From assembly GCF_003086295.3 (NCBI RefSeq), contig NC_092051.1:69627772-69691771 (forward strand): DNA of 64,000 nt, in the 5' to 3' direction. Shown one piece after another: positions 10,286-22,724 of this stretch (positions are counted from its first letter, which is position 1; each line of letters begins with the position of its first letter). The position numbers and the translations under genes were made by a program. The notes below the pieces were generated by a model, which worked only from the letters and a program-made list of their open reading frames with translations, was not told the origin of the DNA and did not search any database. Origin of the DNA: Arachis hypogaea. Taxonomy: Eukaryota > Streptophyta > Magnoliopsida > Fabales > Fabaceae.

Positions 10286-11536
10286 ATGGCCACCAAGAAA
10301 GGCAAGGAAAAAGCTTCAAGGAAACCAGCCGCAAAGAGGGCACCTCAAAATTCAAACTCTAAGGCGCACTCTTCATTAGGAGCCAAACCCCTATCTAAGA
10401 AGGCGAAGGCACCCGCTCTTATTGATGAAAACGAGAAGAGCAAACCGGCAAAGGATTCTTCAAGATTCCCCTACCGCTTCTGTGAACTTGTGTTCCCCGC
10501 CATGGTTGAGAGGAACTATCATGCCGAGTATCTACTCGCTCCTCCGGACAAAGTTGCTCCTTGTATTCTACCCCGCATTGAACGGCGAGGATGGGAGTTT
10601 CTTCTGAGAAAACCACAAGAGGTCAACCTCTCATGGGTGGTAGAATTCTACACTAACTACCATCTTTCCTCTCTTCAATCGGTATACATGCGCCGGAAGC
10701 AAGTCTCAGTTTCAGAAGAGGCTATTCAGCAAGTGCTTAATATCTTACCAGTACCAAGTGACATGGATGGCTACCAAGGGGTCTTACATCAGCGACAAGC
10801 GTTTGGGTTTGATTGGGACTCGATCCTCCGAATCATTGCTGAACCAGAGACATTTTGAACCCATGGTCGACTCCGGATGAGGCCCAAGTGCATTGACGCT
10901 CGCTTCCTCACTGTAGAAGCTAGAGCTTGGGCCCAGATCCTATCCCATTATGTGGTACCTAGCACTCATAAGTCGTCCTTCACGGTGGATCTTGCCTTGC
11001 TTGTTTGGTGTGTTCTCACGGAGAGACCGGTGAACATTCCGCTTCTTGTCAAGCAAGCAATGAGTCAAGTCCACACTCAGGGTAATTTGCTATTTTCAGC
11101 ATTGGTATCTGATTTAGTTGCTGCTGCGGGTGTTCCTTGGGAAGACATGGACACAAAGGCTATAATTCCAGCTAAGGACGATGTGGTCCCAAGCAGAAAA
11201 TACTTACATCTTCCTATGAACAACCCAAGCCTTGACATAGCCCTCCCATCTACTATTCCTTCCACCTCATCGTCACCACCACCACAAAGATCCACCCATC
11301 AAAGGATAGAAGATCTACACCGAAAGATTGATAGATATGAGCGGCGCAACCAACGCTGATACACTTACATCAAGAAGCTTCTACGTTGTGTTACCCCTAG
11401 CATGGAGGAACACGAAATATTCACATCCACTTCAAACTCAAGTGATGAGAGCTCTGATGAAGGGGATAGTGATGTTTCCGGTCCCGTCCGTCCTTTACGC
11501 ATTGTTGGTAGCACGGAGGACCGTGCTAAATTCTAA
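10286..11536 (+). pseudogene. Accessory ('envelope-position') ORF of element H, two stops
   Basis: 417 codons in one frame from ATG 10286 to TAA 11534-11536, broken by TGA at 10856-10858 and 11357-11359. Residues 1-60 are strongly Lys/Arg/Ser-rich. Next comes a folded-looking region with GWEFL, VVEFYTNY and a P/W pattern, matching the order of motifs in the ORFs at 27618 (minus) and 56370 (minus). The C-terminus is acidic and Ser-rich (SSDESSDEGDSD). I recognise the general type as the 'putative plant transposon protein' domain of retroelements. I see no signal peptide or membrane segment, so 'envelope' describes position only. Both TGA codons could come from CGA or TGG by one transition. I chose this ATG because the upstream frame has no ATG and the bases before it resemble a splice acceptor. 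Confidence 0.75.
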
Positions 11537-11542
11537 GTGTAG

Positions 11543-11564
11543 GGAGATCGTTCGACCGATCTCC
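11543..11564 (+). other. Post-ORF hairpin, element H
   Basis: GGAGATCG-TTCGAC-CGATCTCC: a perfect 8-bp stem with a six-base loop, 6 nt after the stop of the accessory ORF and followed by ATGGGT. Element A keeps the counterpart at 2456-2475. Confidence 0.7.
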
Positions 11565-13058
11565 ATGGGTAATAATCTCTTCCTTTCAACACCGATGGAT
11601 TTATCTTTTGCTTAGTAGTTAGTACATTGAATGTGTAGTTAGTCTTGCTTGTAAATACCCTTTGCATGATAGTTAGTCTCTATAGAGTTGCTTGGTCAAA
11701 ATAATGACTTCTTCTCCAAGAAACTGTGTTCTAGGGTACCCTACCAATTTTGAGAAAAATATTTGCGGTAAATTTGCTTCAAGAATGTATTTTGGAACAT
11801 AGTGATTGAGCTAAGAACACAAGCATGTAAGTTTTGAGCTTATTGTGTGGTTATATCTTCTAACCACTATTTCCCATTCTTGTGTGCATTACTCTCTCTA
11901 TGATTGTAATCCTTGCTTTGTCTGATTCTATATGTCCATTACTTTGTGTATGAATGCATTTACATTATTGAGGCCATCATTTCAATAGTCACTTCTCCCA
12001 AATGGCCTTAACTCTTTTATCTACCATTGCTAACCAATTTTGAGCCCATGTTAAACCCTTTTTGTTCTTAAATAGAGCACATCAACAACCCTAAGTGAAA
12101 AACAATGAATGTCCCTAGATTTGGATCCTTGATTAGCTTAGGTAAGTGAAGGTGTGTATCATTCAAATGGGAGGGTGTACTTGGGAACTTGGGTAGATGT
12201 AAAGAGGTGTATTGTAGTTGTAATTGAAAATTCTAGGATTTGGGAACATACTCATGTATTGAATGATTGAACCATATGCATTGAAACTTTTGTACATGAA
12301 ACCCCAAGAAAAAGGGGACCAAAAAGAAAGAAATTATATGTGTATATATGAGAATGTAAGAAAAAGAAATATAAAAAAAAGAAATAGAAAAAAACAAAAA
12401 TATGGAAAAAAGCGAAAGCAATAAAAGGGACAAAAATTCCCCAAGACAAAAGTAATAATAACAATGCATATGGGATGTGAATTGAAAAGAATGCATGAGT
12501 ATGCAAAAAGTGAAATGCATGGGTAGCTAGGTATTGTATTATATTTGTATAGGTTGTTCTATGTGTTTAGTGGGATCTTAGGTTAATCAAAGATCCAAAT
12601 TTTAAGCTCAATTGACCATATGCATCCTTACCTTCACCCTAGTCCCATTACAACCCATGAATAAGACCTCATGATACTTGTAAGCATGCATTAAGTAATT
12701 GTTGATTGTTAGATGAAAGACAAATCTTGAAAAGCATGATTAGGAGAGGATTGAGTGACGAACCCTATACACTCAAGCGAATAGAGCGGATACACTTCCA
12801 GTGAGGGTTTGATGCTCAACTCATTGTTCCTGGCTTTCACAAGCGTTCATCTAGCAAGTTGTATACACTCCATAGTAATGTTCAAATTGGTAGGATTTAT
12901 GAACTACATATCATTTTCAACCCGTATGCTCATATGTGCTCTTGGAGGATAGATTTATCCTTGACCAAGTAGATAGATGATTTTACATTAGTTGCATGCA
13001 TTCATTTAGGAAATTTGCATTTCACAAACCCTTTCTTACCATGATCTTTGGTCTTTTT
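11565..13058 (+). other. 3' non-coding region of element H
   Basis: No gene seen. It contains an A/G-rich run at 12300-12430, and phrases shared with element A's 3' region near 12750-12860. Confidence 0.6.
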
Positions 13059-13096
13059 AAGCATGAGGACATGCTTGGTTTAAGTGTGGGGAGATT
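13059..13096 (+). other. Pre-PPT hairpin and polypurine tract, element H
   Basis: Hairpin AAGCATG-AGGA-CATGCTT (13059-13076, 7-bp stem) followed 2 nt later by GTTTAAGTGTGGGGAGATT and then the LTR at 13097. Confidence 0.8.
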
Positions 13097-14834
13097 TGAT
13101 AAACCCCAATTTTGTGGTTTATATTGTGTAGAATTTGGGGGGTTTTGTCAATATTTTTCACACTTATTCACATGAATTGCATGGTTTTATGTTCTCTTCT
13201 TGATATTGCTTCATGATGAAAATCATGCTTCTTTTGCCTTAAAATTGCTATATTTTGATCCTCTTTTATTACCATTCGATACCGTGACGTGTTTGTTGAG
13301 TGATTTTAGATTTTATAGGGCAAGAATGGCTTAGAAGAGAGAAAGAAAGCATGCACAAGAGGAAGGAACATGAAGATTTGGATTTTGGGAATTTCAGCTG
13401 GGGCACGCAAGCGCACCTCGCGCGCGTGCGTGGATATGGACAGCTGGAAGCGGCGCACAAAGATCGACGCATCCACACAGATTAGGGAAATCCACACCGG
13501 TGCGCACGCATACATGGCGCGCACGCGTGGATCACAAAAGCAATCGGCGCGCACGCACGCATGGCGCGTACGTGCGACAAGCTGCACGTGGCCTCATTAA
13601 AGAAAATCGTGCCTGGCGATTTCTGAGGCTCAAGAGGCCAAAATTCAAGCTGGTTCTGCATGGAAAAGACCCAAGGGTGCTAGGGGGAAAGGGGGGATCA
13701 TTCATTTTACACTTAGACACAATTTTTAGCTAGTTTTTTGTTCTTGTTTTTCTAGAGAGAGAAACCCTTGTTCCTCTCTAGATCTAGCTTTAATTTGATC
13801 TTCCCTTGTTGAATTCTGAATTTGATACTGTTAATTACTAGTTTTGATTGTTTAATTTGAATTTCTTAGTATAATTTTGTTTAGATCTTGTGTTAGTTTT
13901 ATGTTTTCTTGTAAATTGTCATTTTAAACCCATTTCATGAATCTTGTGACTCTTGAATTGCTAATGTTACATTGATGATTTCATGAATAATTGTGTTGTT
14001 TGAATGATTGTATGTTGATAATTGTTAGTGGGTACTTGTTAATTTCAATTTAATTGCACTTTGAATGTCTTTTAGTAATGCTTACCATGTGTTTGATGAA
14101 ATGTTTCCTTTGATTATGGAGTAGTTCTTTTTGCTCTTGGCCTAGGCTAAGGGAATTGGGTAGACTTGATTCATTGGGTCTAATGGATTTGATGATTTAG
14201 GAACCCTTAGTGGTCAATTTGATAGCCATTGACACTAGCCTACTACTAAGTCAATTAGTAGCTAGGTTGGACCTTATGGGTTGATGTTGACTAAACTATT
14301 TAACATACTTCAAGTATAGAAGTAGACTTAATGAGTTTGGTTCCTCATAATTGTCAAGATATGGTTATTAGACATGGATAGTAACCCCAATTTCTATGTC
14401 TAGCCAAGAGTTGCTTTATTATTCATATTTGAAAACCCAAAAAATCCTAATTGCTTGTCTTAGTTATAGTTAGTTGGTTAGTCTTAGAGTAGAATTATAT
14501 TGGATGTTATCTTGTTAGTTTGGAATTGCTCACATCTTGCTTTAGTTGTTTGAATTAGTTTTTTGCACTCCAAGATTACCTGCTTGTTAAGATTCCTAGT
14601 TTAATTTCTTGCTCATGACTTGCAACCCCGGAATTCTAACCAATGTTGATGCACATGTTTGCCCATTCCTTGTGAGACGACCTGAGGTTTGAATACTTCG
14701 GTTATTTTTATTGGGGTTGAACTTGTAACAACCAATTCCTTCGAAATTTGACTTGTGGATTATTGTTGGTTAGAGCTATACTTACAACAGGATTTTATTG
14801 AGAAATTCTATACCGACATAATCCGCGAGCATCA
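13097..14834 (+). repeat. 3' LTR of element H
   Basis: Starts TGATAAACCCC directly after the polypurine tract and ends CATCA (1,738 bp). The palindrome patch at 13398-13600 uses GCGCGCACGC-type words. The U5 part has TGTGAGACGACCTGAGG near 14671. It resembles the solo LTR at 8163 but is clearly diverged from it, so the two are different subfamilies. Confidence 0.82.
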
Positions 14835-16022
14835 CTTTTCTTATTAATTTATTTTAATCATGCAAGATTTAATTTATGGTGAACTATATGTGACTAGACC
14901 CTAATTCCTTAGACCTTTCTAGTCTCTTCTAACTCTCATCAATTGCCAATTCCTTGGTCAATTAATTCCAATTAGAGGACGAAGTTTAATTCTAGTTATT
15001 ATGCCACAAAAACTCTAACTACCCACATATAAAAGGATTATATGTCACGTATCCCGTTAAGTCCAGATAATTAGAAATTTAGGAGAAATTATTTTCAAGC
15101 TATTGTTCAAGTAAAGAGCTTTTCCAAGTTATACAAGAACTCAATTAGAAAGAGGGTCATACTTCCGTTCCACCCAAATTCATAAGATAAAGAATGAAAA
15201 CAATTCTTAAATTATAAATCAGTGCATGAATTAAAATAAAGAAAACAATAGAATCAATCCATACAAATAGACAGAGCTTCTAACCTTAACAATGGAGGTT
15301 TAGTTGCTCATGGTTCAGAGAAGAAAATTAGGATTGTAAATTGGGTTGAGGTAGAATGAAAAGTTAACTAATTGGGATCCCCCCTCAGGGATGTTTCTTT
15401 TCCATTTTATATTTAATCCTAATTAATTTAAAATCTAATTTTTAAAACTAAAATAATATCTTTTCCTATTTTAAAGATAAAAAATAAAGTTTAAATCAAA
15501 ATTAATTAAATAATCAGTAAGTCTTCAATTGATGGATGATGACCACTTGCTTCGTAGGGTCCACGCCTAACTTGGGAAGTAACGGGAAGTGTTCCCTTGA
15601 GTCATCCATTCTGCAGCCTCTAATATGTGTTTCCTGGGCTGAAAACTGGGTCAAAAATAGCCCAGAAATCGCCCCCAGCGTTTTCTGCATTTTCTGCACG
15701 TGGCGCATGTCACGCATACGCATTGATGGTCTTCTTCGCGTGTCACGCGTACGCGTCAAGTACGTGCAAGCGTCGCCGAGCAACTTCGCTTTTCATGCAT
15801 ACGCGTCAGGTACGCGCACGCGTCGCTTCTTGCTGTCATCTCCTTTAATTCTTGTGCTGTAGAAACTCCATCAAATCCAGCTGAATGCTACCTAAAATAA
15901 ACAGAATTAAACAAGACTCAAAGTAGCATCCATAGTGGCTAAAAGATAATTAATTCTTGATTAAACTTAACAAATTAAATACAAATTCACTAGGAAAAGA
16001 TAGGAAAGATGCTCACACATCA
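14835..16022 (-). repeat. LTR J, partial, split by element H
   Basis: On the minus strand it starts TGATGTGTGAGCATC at 16022 and runs down to 14835, where element H interrupts it. A palindrome patch with ACGCGT and ACGCATACGC words is at 15685-15835. Flanking 16023-16027 (GTGGA) would be one side of its duplication. Whether J is a solo LTR or part of a full element cannot be decided, because its other end is outside the window. Confidence 0.7.
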
Positions 16023-16527
16023 GTGGACGTAGGAGAGTTGCGGCGTCGTTCATCCTAACAGAGCCGCGATGATGGTGTGGTGTAGCAGAGTCGGGTGAGG
16101 ATGTGGTGCAAGGAGAAGAAGAAGGTATGGATGAGGTTGAGGAAGAGAGCAAAGAACTTTATCAGCTCTTAGCTTTCTGCGAAAGGAGATGGAAGGTGCG
16201 GGTATTAAAAGAAAAAAAAATCTTAAGTGCTATAGCGCACTTATATTAGGAAATGCTTATAAAGCGCACCCAAAACCTAACTATTTGACCACTCTTGAAA
16301 AGCATCTTCTTTGGTAAGAAATGTGTACCCATAGATATTAAGATAATGCTACACTTTATAAGTGATTTTAATTGTACCTAAGGCTATGCTTTTTAAATGA
16401 TGCCATAATTATGTTTTTTATTCTCTAATAAAATGGTAACACGAAGAAAAGCGTAGCCTATCATAGGCTACGCTTTTCAAATGTAGCTTAAAAAAAGTGT
16501 GGCCGAATTGGTGTTTTTCTTGTAGTG
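16023..16527 (-). mobile_element. CACTA (En/Spm-type) transposon end, truncated
   Basis: The minus strand starts CACTACAAGAAAAACACC at 16527, the typical CACTA terminal motif. A subterminal region carries a perfect 33-bp palindrome (16446-16478) and a shorter one (16225-16242). Further in, near 16030-16180, is a Ser/Pro/Thr-rich stretch that could be a leader or captured exon (minus-strand ATG near 16052). LTR J interrupts it at 16022. The other end and any transposase are not in the window. It lies inside the gag of element B. Confidence 0.75.
16446..16478. repeat. Perfect 33-bp palindrome in CACTA subterminal region
   Basis: Two 16-base arms around a single central C; the core words are AGCGTAGCCTAT and ATAGGCTACGCT. 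CACTA subterminal repeats are known to serve as transposase binding sites. Confidence 0.8.
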
Positions 16528-18870
16528 CTCCTTAGACTAAGGAGGAAAGCAAGAGGTAAAGGAATAGTTGGAGAGGAAGCATTGGAGGAAGATCTAGACA
16601 TTACTATGGAGGAGGAAGTACATAATCATGTTGGGGAAGGTGCTGGTAACCATGTTAGGTAGGAGAGAAGAGTTCCAGGCTCTTACATCAAGCCAAACCT
16701 AGAAAATTACGAAAGCAGCATCCTAAAACCAACCATTCATGCTAACAACTTCGAGTTAAAACATCAACTCATCACCCTTATTCAAAATAACTGCTCATTT
16801 GGAGGAAGTGCACAGGAAGATCCCAACCAGCATCTAACCACATTCTTGAGAATCTGTGACACAGTGAAGGCTAATGGTGTTCACCTGGACACCTATAAAC
16901 TGCTTTTGTTCCCCTTTTCTCTCAGGGATAAAGCAACTAAGTGGTTGGAATCTTTTCCAAAGGAGAGTTTGACAACTTGGGAAGAAGTGGTGAATAAGTT
17001 CTTGGCAAAATTCTACCCTCCCTAAAGAGTTAACAAGTTGAGAGCTGAGGTACAAATATTTAGACAACAACATAGGGAGACTCTCTATGAAGCTTGGGAG
17101 AGATACAAAGAGTTGACAAGAAAATGCCCCCCGGATATGTTTAATGATTGGGTCCAGCTGCACATATTTTATGAAGGATTGTCTCAAGAGTCAAAGAATG
17201 ATCTAGACCACTCTTCAGGAGGTTCTCACAATAACAAGAAGACAATTGAAGAGGCTATAGACATCATAGAAACTATGGCTAACAATGAGTATTTCTATGC
17301 CTATGATAGAAACTCAAGAAGGGGAGTGATGGAGCTAAATCACATAGATGCTCTGCTGGCTCAAAACAAGGTGATCATAGCTCAACTAGCAGCTCTAACT
17401 AAGCAAATGGAGAAGATTCAAGTCTCAGCAATCAACACTCAAGCACCTATGCAGGAAGGAGATAGTCCAGAAGTTGAATGTGAATGGGAGCAAGCCAACT
17501 ATGTGAATAATTCATCAAGACCACCATATGACCCCAATGCCAAAACATACAACCCAGGTTGGAAGAACCACCCAAATTTTGGGTGGGAAAACAAACAAAA
17601 CCATACCCAAGACCACAAACCATATCATCTTAACCAATACAACAACTCCATCCATCAATCTAACAATCATAGGCCCTACCACAACCCACACAATGCCCCC
17701 TACCACTCAACCCAACAACCACACAGCAACCATTCTCAAATTGCATCATCCCCAATCCCACAACCATGTGATGACAGTGGAAACTTTGTAAGATTGGAAG
17801 CTATGATGGCACAAATGGCAGGGGATATTACCACCATTGCAGAGAGACAATTACAAGCTGAAAAAAAGATAGATTCAATCCAAGAGGAGGCCAGATCCAA
17901 CATAAAGAACCAAGGAGCAGCAATCTCAAAATTGGAATCACAATTAGGATACCTATTCAAGCAGATACCAATGCCTACAAACACATTTCCAAGTGATACC
18001 ATGACTAATCCAAGAGGGGTCACACTAAGAAGTGGGAAGGTGGTGAATGAGACATCCTCAAGCCACAACTTGCAAGAAGAAGAGGCTACGAATGACTCAA
18101 AATTCAAGAAAGAAGAAGAGACACATACTCTACCTCCACCAAAGGAAGTTTTAAAGCCTTATGTACCGAAAGTACCCTACCCACAAAGGTTGAGAAAGGA
18201 TGGGAAGGACAGCCAGTTTTATAGGTTCTTAAAAATCTTTAAGAGGCTCCAAATTAACATATATTTTGCTGAGGCATTAGGGTAAATGCCACTCTATGCC
18301 AAGTTCTTAAAAGAGCTCCTGACAAAGAAACGAAACTGGAGAGAAAAAGGAAACTATAGTGCTTATGGAGGAATGTAGTGCTATTATACAAAAAGCTTCC
18401 CCAAAAGATGAAAGATCCTGGGAGCTTTCAAATCCCCTATATCATAGGGGATATTAGCATTGAAAAAGTATTATGTGATCTGAGAGCTAGCATCAACCTT
18501 ATGTCCTTGGCCATGATGAAGAGAATGAGAATTAAAGAAGCCAAACCAACAAGAATGGCACTTCAACTAGCTGATAGGACATTCAAGTTTCCTCATGGAG
18601 TAGTAGAAGACTGTTAGTTAAAGTGGGAGAGTTCATCTTCCAAGCTGATTTTGTGGTGCTTGACATAGAGGAAGAAGCTAACACTTCAATCATACTAGGG
18701 AGACCATTCTTGGCAACAGTTGGAGCTATAATTGATGTACAAAAAGGAAAGTTGGTCCTAAGACTGCATGAAGAAAAGATGATGTTCAATGTTTTCAATG
18801 CAATGAGCTACCCCAAGGAATCCTTGGAGAATGTATGATGGTAGACACAATGGAAAAGTTGGTTTAAGGA
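16528..18870 (+). pseudogene. gag-pol: gag-protease of element B, degraded
   Basis: The gag reading frame enters at the CACTA junction within LRLRREARGKG and runs to 18285, with stops at 16660-16662 and 17023-17025. It contains the Retrotrans_gag-type block (LTTFLRICDT; KLLLFPFSLRDKATKWLE; ETLYEAWERYKELTRKCPPDMF). A Gln/Asn/His-rich region without zinc knuckles follows. After the stop at 18283-18285 and a frame change the protease follows, but its active-site triad reads D-L-R-A-S instead of D-L-G-A-S, so it should be inactive. Intact relatives in this window are the gags at 49864 (minus) and 52050 (plus). It breaks at the K solo LTR. Confidence 0.85.
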
Positions 18871-20278
18871 TGATGAATGGATTTTTGATGGTATAGAATT
18901 TCACAAATGAAATCTCGTTGTAAAGTATAGTTCTAAACTAACAAACAATTCCTTCAATCAAACATTTGGTTGTCACAAGTAAAAAACCCCTATAAAAAGT
19001 ATTCAAACCTTGGGTCGTTCTCCGTAGGAATTACAATAAAGTGTTCTTGTTATTGGCTATAAAGTATGTTTTGGGGTTTTTTAATTAAGAGACAAGAAAT
19101 ATAAATGGCAAAAGAAGTAAACTAACAACTAAGAAGGCTCTTGACAAAGTATGAGAACTAGAAGTCCTATCCTAGTTGTCCTTATCAGTTGTGATGAGAA
19201 TTGTCCATTGCTCCCACTTAGTTAACCTCTAACTATGAAGGAAAGTCAAGTGGATGAATTAACTTGATTCCACAAGTCCTAGCCAAATCATAATGAAAGA
19301 CTAGCTTTAGTGGCATTTAAGTCAATTAGCAACTTCTAATTATCAATTAACAAAAGAATTAGATAACTCAAGAGTCACTAATTACTCTACCTAGGCCAAG
19401 AGGAACAAAATCTAACTCATAGCTAAAAGAAGCATTTTATCAAACACATAAAAGACAATAAAGGTAAACAACATGAATTACAAGAATTAGAGAGAGATCT
19501 AACTACAATGGCAAGAGATCAATAATAGAAAACCAAATCAAACATGAAAAGACATGAAATTCATAAATTGCATTGAAAGGTAAATGGAAATCTACATAAG
19601 AATTCATAAAGCAAAAGGAAAATTGAAACAAGAGAAGAAGTAGATCTAGATCTAAGAGAAGAGAAATAAAACCTAAACCTAATCCTAATTCTAGAGAGAA
19701 GAGAGAGATTCTCTCTCTAGAAACTACCTAAAGCATCCAATAATAACTAACTAGTTCCTAATGTGATATAATGTGTTGATTCCCCTTCAATCCTTGGGAT
19801 AAATAGCATCAGATATGAGTTGGATTTGGGCCTAGGAAGCCCAGAAATCGCCCCCAGTGGATTCACCTTAAGTGGGTCACGTGCGAGCACCGACACGTGC
19901 GCGTGGGTCACGCGTACGCGTATGTCATGCGTACGCGTCACCTTGCGACGTTACTTTCCACGCGTGCGCGTCGATCTTAGCATCCCAAATCCTTGATTTT
20001 CTATGATTTCTCCACTTTGCATGCTTTTCTCTCCATTCCTTTGATCCATTCCTAGCCTTTTCAATCCTGAAATCACTAGCAAACACATCAAGGCATCTAG
20101 TGGAATCAAAGGTGAATTAAAATAAACCAATTAAGGGCCTAAAAAGCATGTTTTCACACCTAAGCGTAATTTAGGAGGAAATCATGAAACTATGCCATTT
20201 CATTGAATAAATGTGGGAAAAGTGGAAGAAATCCACCTAAATTAAGCACAAAGTGTACCACGAAATAGTGGTGCATCA
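18871..20278 (-). mobile_element. Solo LTR K (1,408 bp) with TSD AAGGA
   Basis: On the minus strand it starts TGATGCACCACTATT at 20278 and ends at 18871 (plus-strand TGATGAATGG). AAGGA flanks it on both sides (18866-18870 and 20279-20283). The pol frame of element B resumes immediately after. The palindrome patch at 19870-19975 uses ACGCGTACGCGT words. No primer site or polypurine tract adjoins it. Confidence 0.9.
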
Positions 20279-21329
20279 AAGGAGTCCTAGAAGAAGATCA
20301 ATGTGAAGAAGTAATGGAGCAAAATCATCAAACAGCCTGTGGTGAACTACTACAAGAAATCATCGAAGGCTCAATCATGCTAGACAAGGAAACCAAAGAG
20401 AAAGTGGAAGCACAAAAGCTGGAGTTGAAAACCTTGCCCCCAAGCTTGAAGTATGCTTGCTTGGGGAGCAATGACACATAACCAGTAATCATCAACTCAA
20501 GCTTGAGTGAAGAACAAGAAGAGAAGCTCATCAATGTGTTGAGGCAACACAAGGATACTATAGGGTGGACACTTTCAGATTTAAAGGGAATTAGCCCTTC
20601 AATGTGCATGCATAAAATCCTTCTTGAGGAGGATGCCAAGCCCTCAATACATCCCCAAAGAAGATTGAACCCAACAATGAAGAAAGTGGTGCAAAAAAAA
20701 ATGCTGAAGTTATGGCAAGCAGGGGTCATTTATCCCATCTTAGACAGCCCTTGGGTGAGTCCGGTCCAAGTAGTTCCCAGGAAGGGGGAATCACAGTTGT
20801 GCCAAATAAAAGAAATGAATTGATACCAACAAGAACAGTGACTGGATGGTGCATGTGTATAGACTACAGAAAGCTCAATGAAGCCACAAGGAATGACCAT
20901 TTTTCTCCACCATTTATGGATCAAATGTTGGAGAGGCTTGCTAGACATGAGTACTATTGCTTCTTGGATGATACTCTGGTTACAACCAGATTGTAGTAGA
21001 TCCTAAAGACCAAGAGAAGACTTTTTTCACTTTCCCTTATGGTGTTTTTGCATATAGACGCATGCCCTTTGGTTTGTGCAACACACCTGCCACATTCCAA
21101 AGGTGCATGCTGTCCAGTTTTTCTGATATGATTGAGAGGTTCATTGAGGTTTTCATAAATGATTTTTCAGTGTTTGGTGACTCCTTTCCTAATTGCTTAC
21201 ACCTTCTTGCCTTGGTGCTCAAGAGATGCCAAGAGACTAACCTAGTTTTGAATTGGGAAAAGTGTCATTTTATGGTTATCGAAGGGGTAGTCCTTGGTCA
21301 CAAAATCTCTAACAAAGGCATAAAGGTAG
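20279..21329 (+). pseudogene. pol: Reverse transcriptase of element B, degraded
   Basis: Continues B pol after solo LTR K: linker, then RT motifs ([60 protein letters not shown]). The conserved LDGYSGY is disrupted and the catalytic FMDD reads F-I-N-D, which would abolish activity. There are several frame changes and a stop. The frame ends at 21329, where the LTR of element G begins, so RNase H and integrase of B are absent here. Confidence 0.85.
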
Positions 21330-22724
21330 TGATGACTGGAATTCACTCCCCATATAAAATAATGAATCTGTTCTTTCAGCAAGCACACCAAAAATATTGT
21401 CAAGTAATAACCCACTAGGAGTGGGGTCGAATCCACAAAGATTGGTAGATTTGAGCAATTTTAATCAATGGGTGAATTATTCAAGCTGAGCAATATAGAT
21501 TGTGATTGCAGAATTATAAATGAACAGAATTGTAAATGACTCAAAAGTAAAGAGAAGTAGTAAAGTGCAGGAAAGTAAATGGCAAGAATGTAAAGTGCTG
21601 AAACATAAATGACTTTATTATAAATGGGAATGGGGAATAACAGAATGTAAAGAAAGCTATAGAATATGGAAGATAAGAATAGGGGAAATTCATTGGGGTC
21701 AGGAGATATTGTTCTCTTTGGATTAAATCCAACTCATCTCATCTTCAATCATGCAACTCATTGACCTCTTGGCAATCATGATTGATTGAATCCCAATCCC
21801 TTAGTGATTCAATCTCTCAAATCTTGATAATCAGCCAATTCCTTGGTCTAATTGCTCATGAAGAGAGATATGCTTGGTCCCTAATTATACCACACATCCT
21901 CATATATCCAAATAGTGGGTGGATATGTCACCATATTCAATCACCAAAACCCAGATCTACTCAATTGTGAGAAGGGATTTCAGGTATGGTTTTATGTTTC
22001 CTTTTCCAAGGTTTCCATGAAACCCATTTTGCATTCAACCTCTTTCCCAAGATAGTTGAACACTAGCATTAAAACGAAATTCCTTCTAGTAAATCAAAGA
22101 GAAGATAAAGAGAAGAAGAAATTCACTATCATTAATCCACCAAGTATAATAGAGCTCCCTCTCCCAATGAGAGGGAATTTAGCTACTCATAGCTTAGCGA
22201 AAAGTACAAGAGATGGAAGAGATGAAGTGAGAAGTAAAAGTTAACTACACTACTTGCCAATGAACCAAATACTCACCAACCCCTTTCTCAGTACTTTCAG
22301 TGGTTATTTATACTACTCCCATCACTAGAATTAAGAAAATACAAAAGAGAAAAGAAAATTACAGCTGGAGGAAAAGAACATCTCAATAAATGGGACTCCC
22401 CAAGCTTGGCGTGTGGCTGGCATTTGAGTGGCGTGCCATGCCTAGCTACTAAATTTGGTTTGGCGCACCATGCCCAGCTCCTCAAGTGGCATGCCCTTTT
22501 AACCAGCTTCCCTGGCGTGGCACGCCTTCGAGCCCAAGTGGCACGCCCAGGGTCTTTTCAACCATGGGTTAGCCTGGCATGCTACACCTTCGATCCCAAG
22601 TGGCACGCCCAGTCTTCTTCTTGTTGAGTGATGAGGATGGCGTGCCATGCCTTCGACATCAAGTGGCACGCCCAGTGAGTATTTTAGCATTGGTGTGCCA
22701 CGCCTTAGACTCAAGTGGCACGCC
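21330..22724 (-). repeat. 3' LTR of element G, distal part
   Basis: U5-side end TGATGACTGG at 21330. It matches 50088-50820 in opposite-order landmarks (GAATCCACAAAG, CCAATTCCTTGG and others). A TATA-like word TATAAATAACC is at 22303-22313 (minus). A palindrome array of GGCGTGCCACGCC / GTGGCACGCC words at 22397-22724 continues at 33956 beyond element D. Confidence 0.8.

Larger units (their letters stand above)
7088..14834 (+). mobile_element. Element H: 3' half of a Ty3/gypsy element
   Basis: Interrupted on the left by element A and internally by a solo LTR (8163-9737). What remains is the post-pol region: palindrome array, leader, accessory ORF, 3' non-coding region, polypurine tract and 3' LTR. 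The LTR ends CATCA at 14834. The next bases, CTTTT, should be one side of its duplication. Its 5' LTR, gag and pol lie left of the window. Confidence 0.75.

Noticed and set aside
8163..14834. Complete element with LTRs at 8163 and 13097
   Set aside because: The 8163 LTR has its own perfect TTTAC duplication, no primer site follows it, and it is much diverged from the 13097 LTR.
22397..22724. CRISPR-like regular repeats
   Set aside because: Plant LTR palindromes with variable spacing and no unique spacers; CRISPR arrays are prokaryotic.
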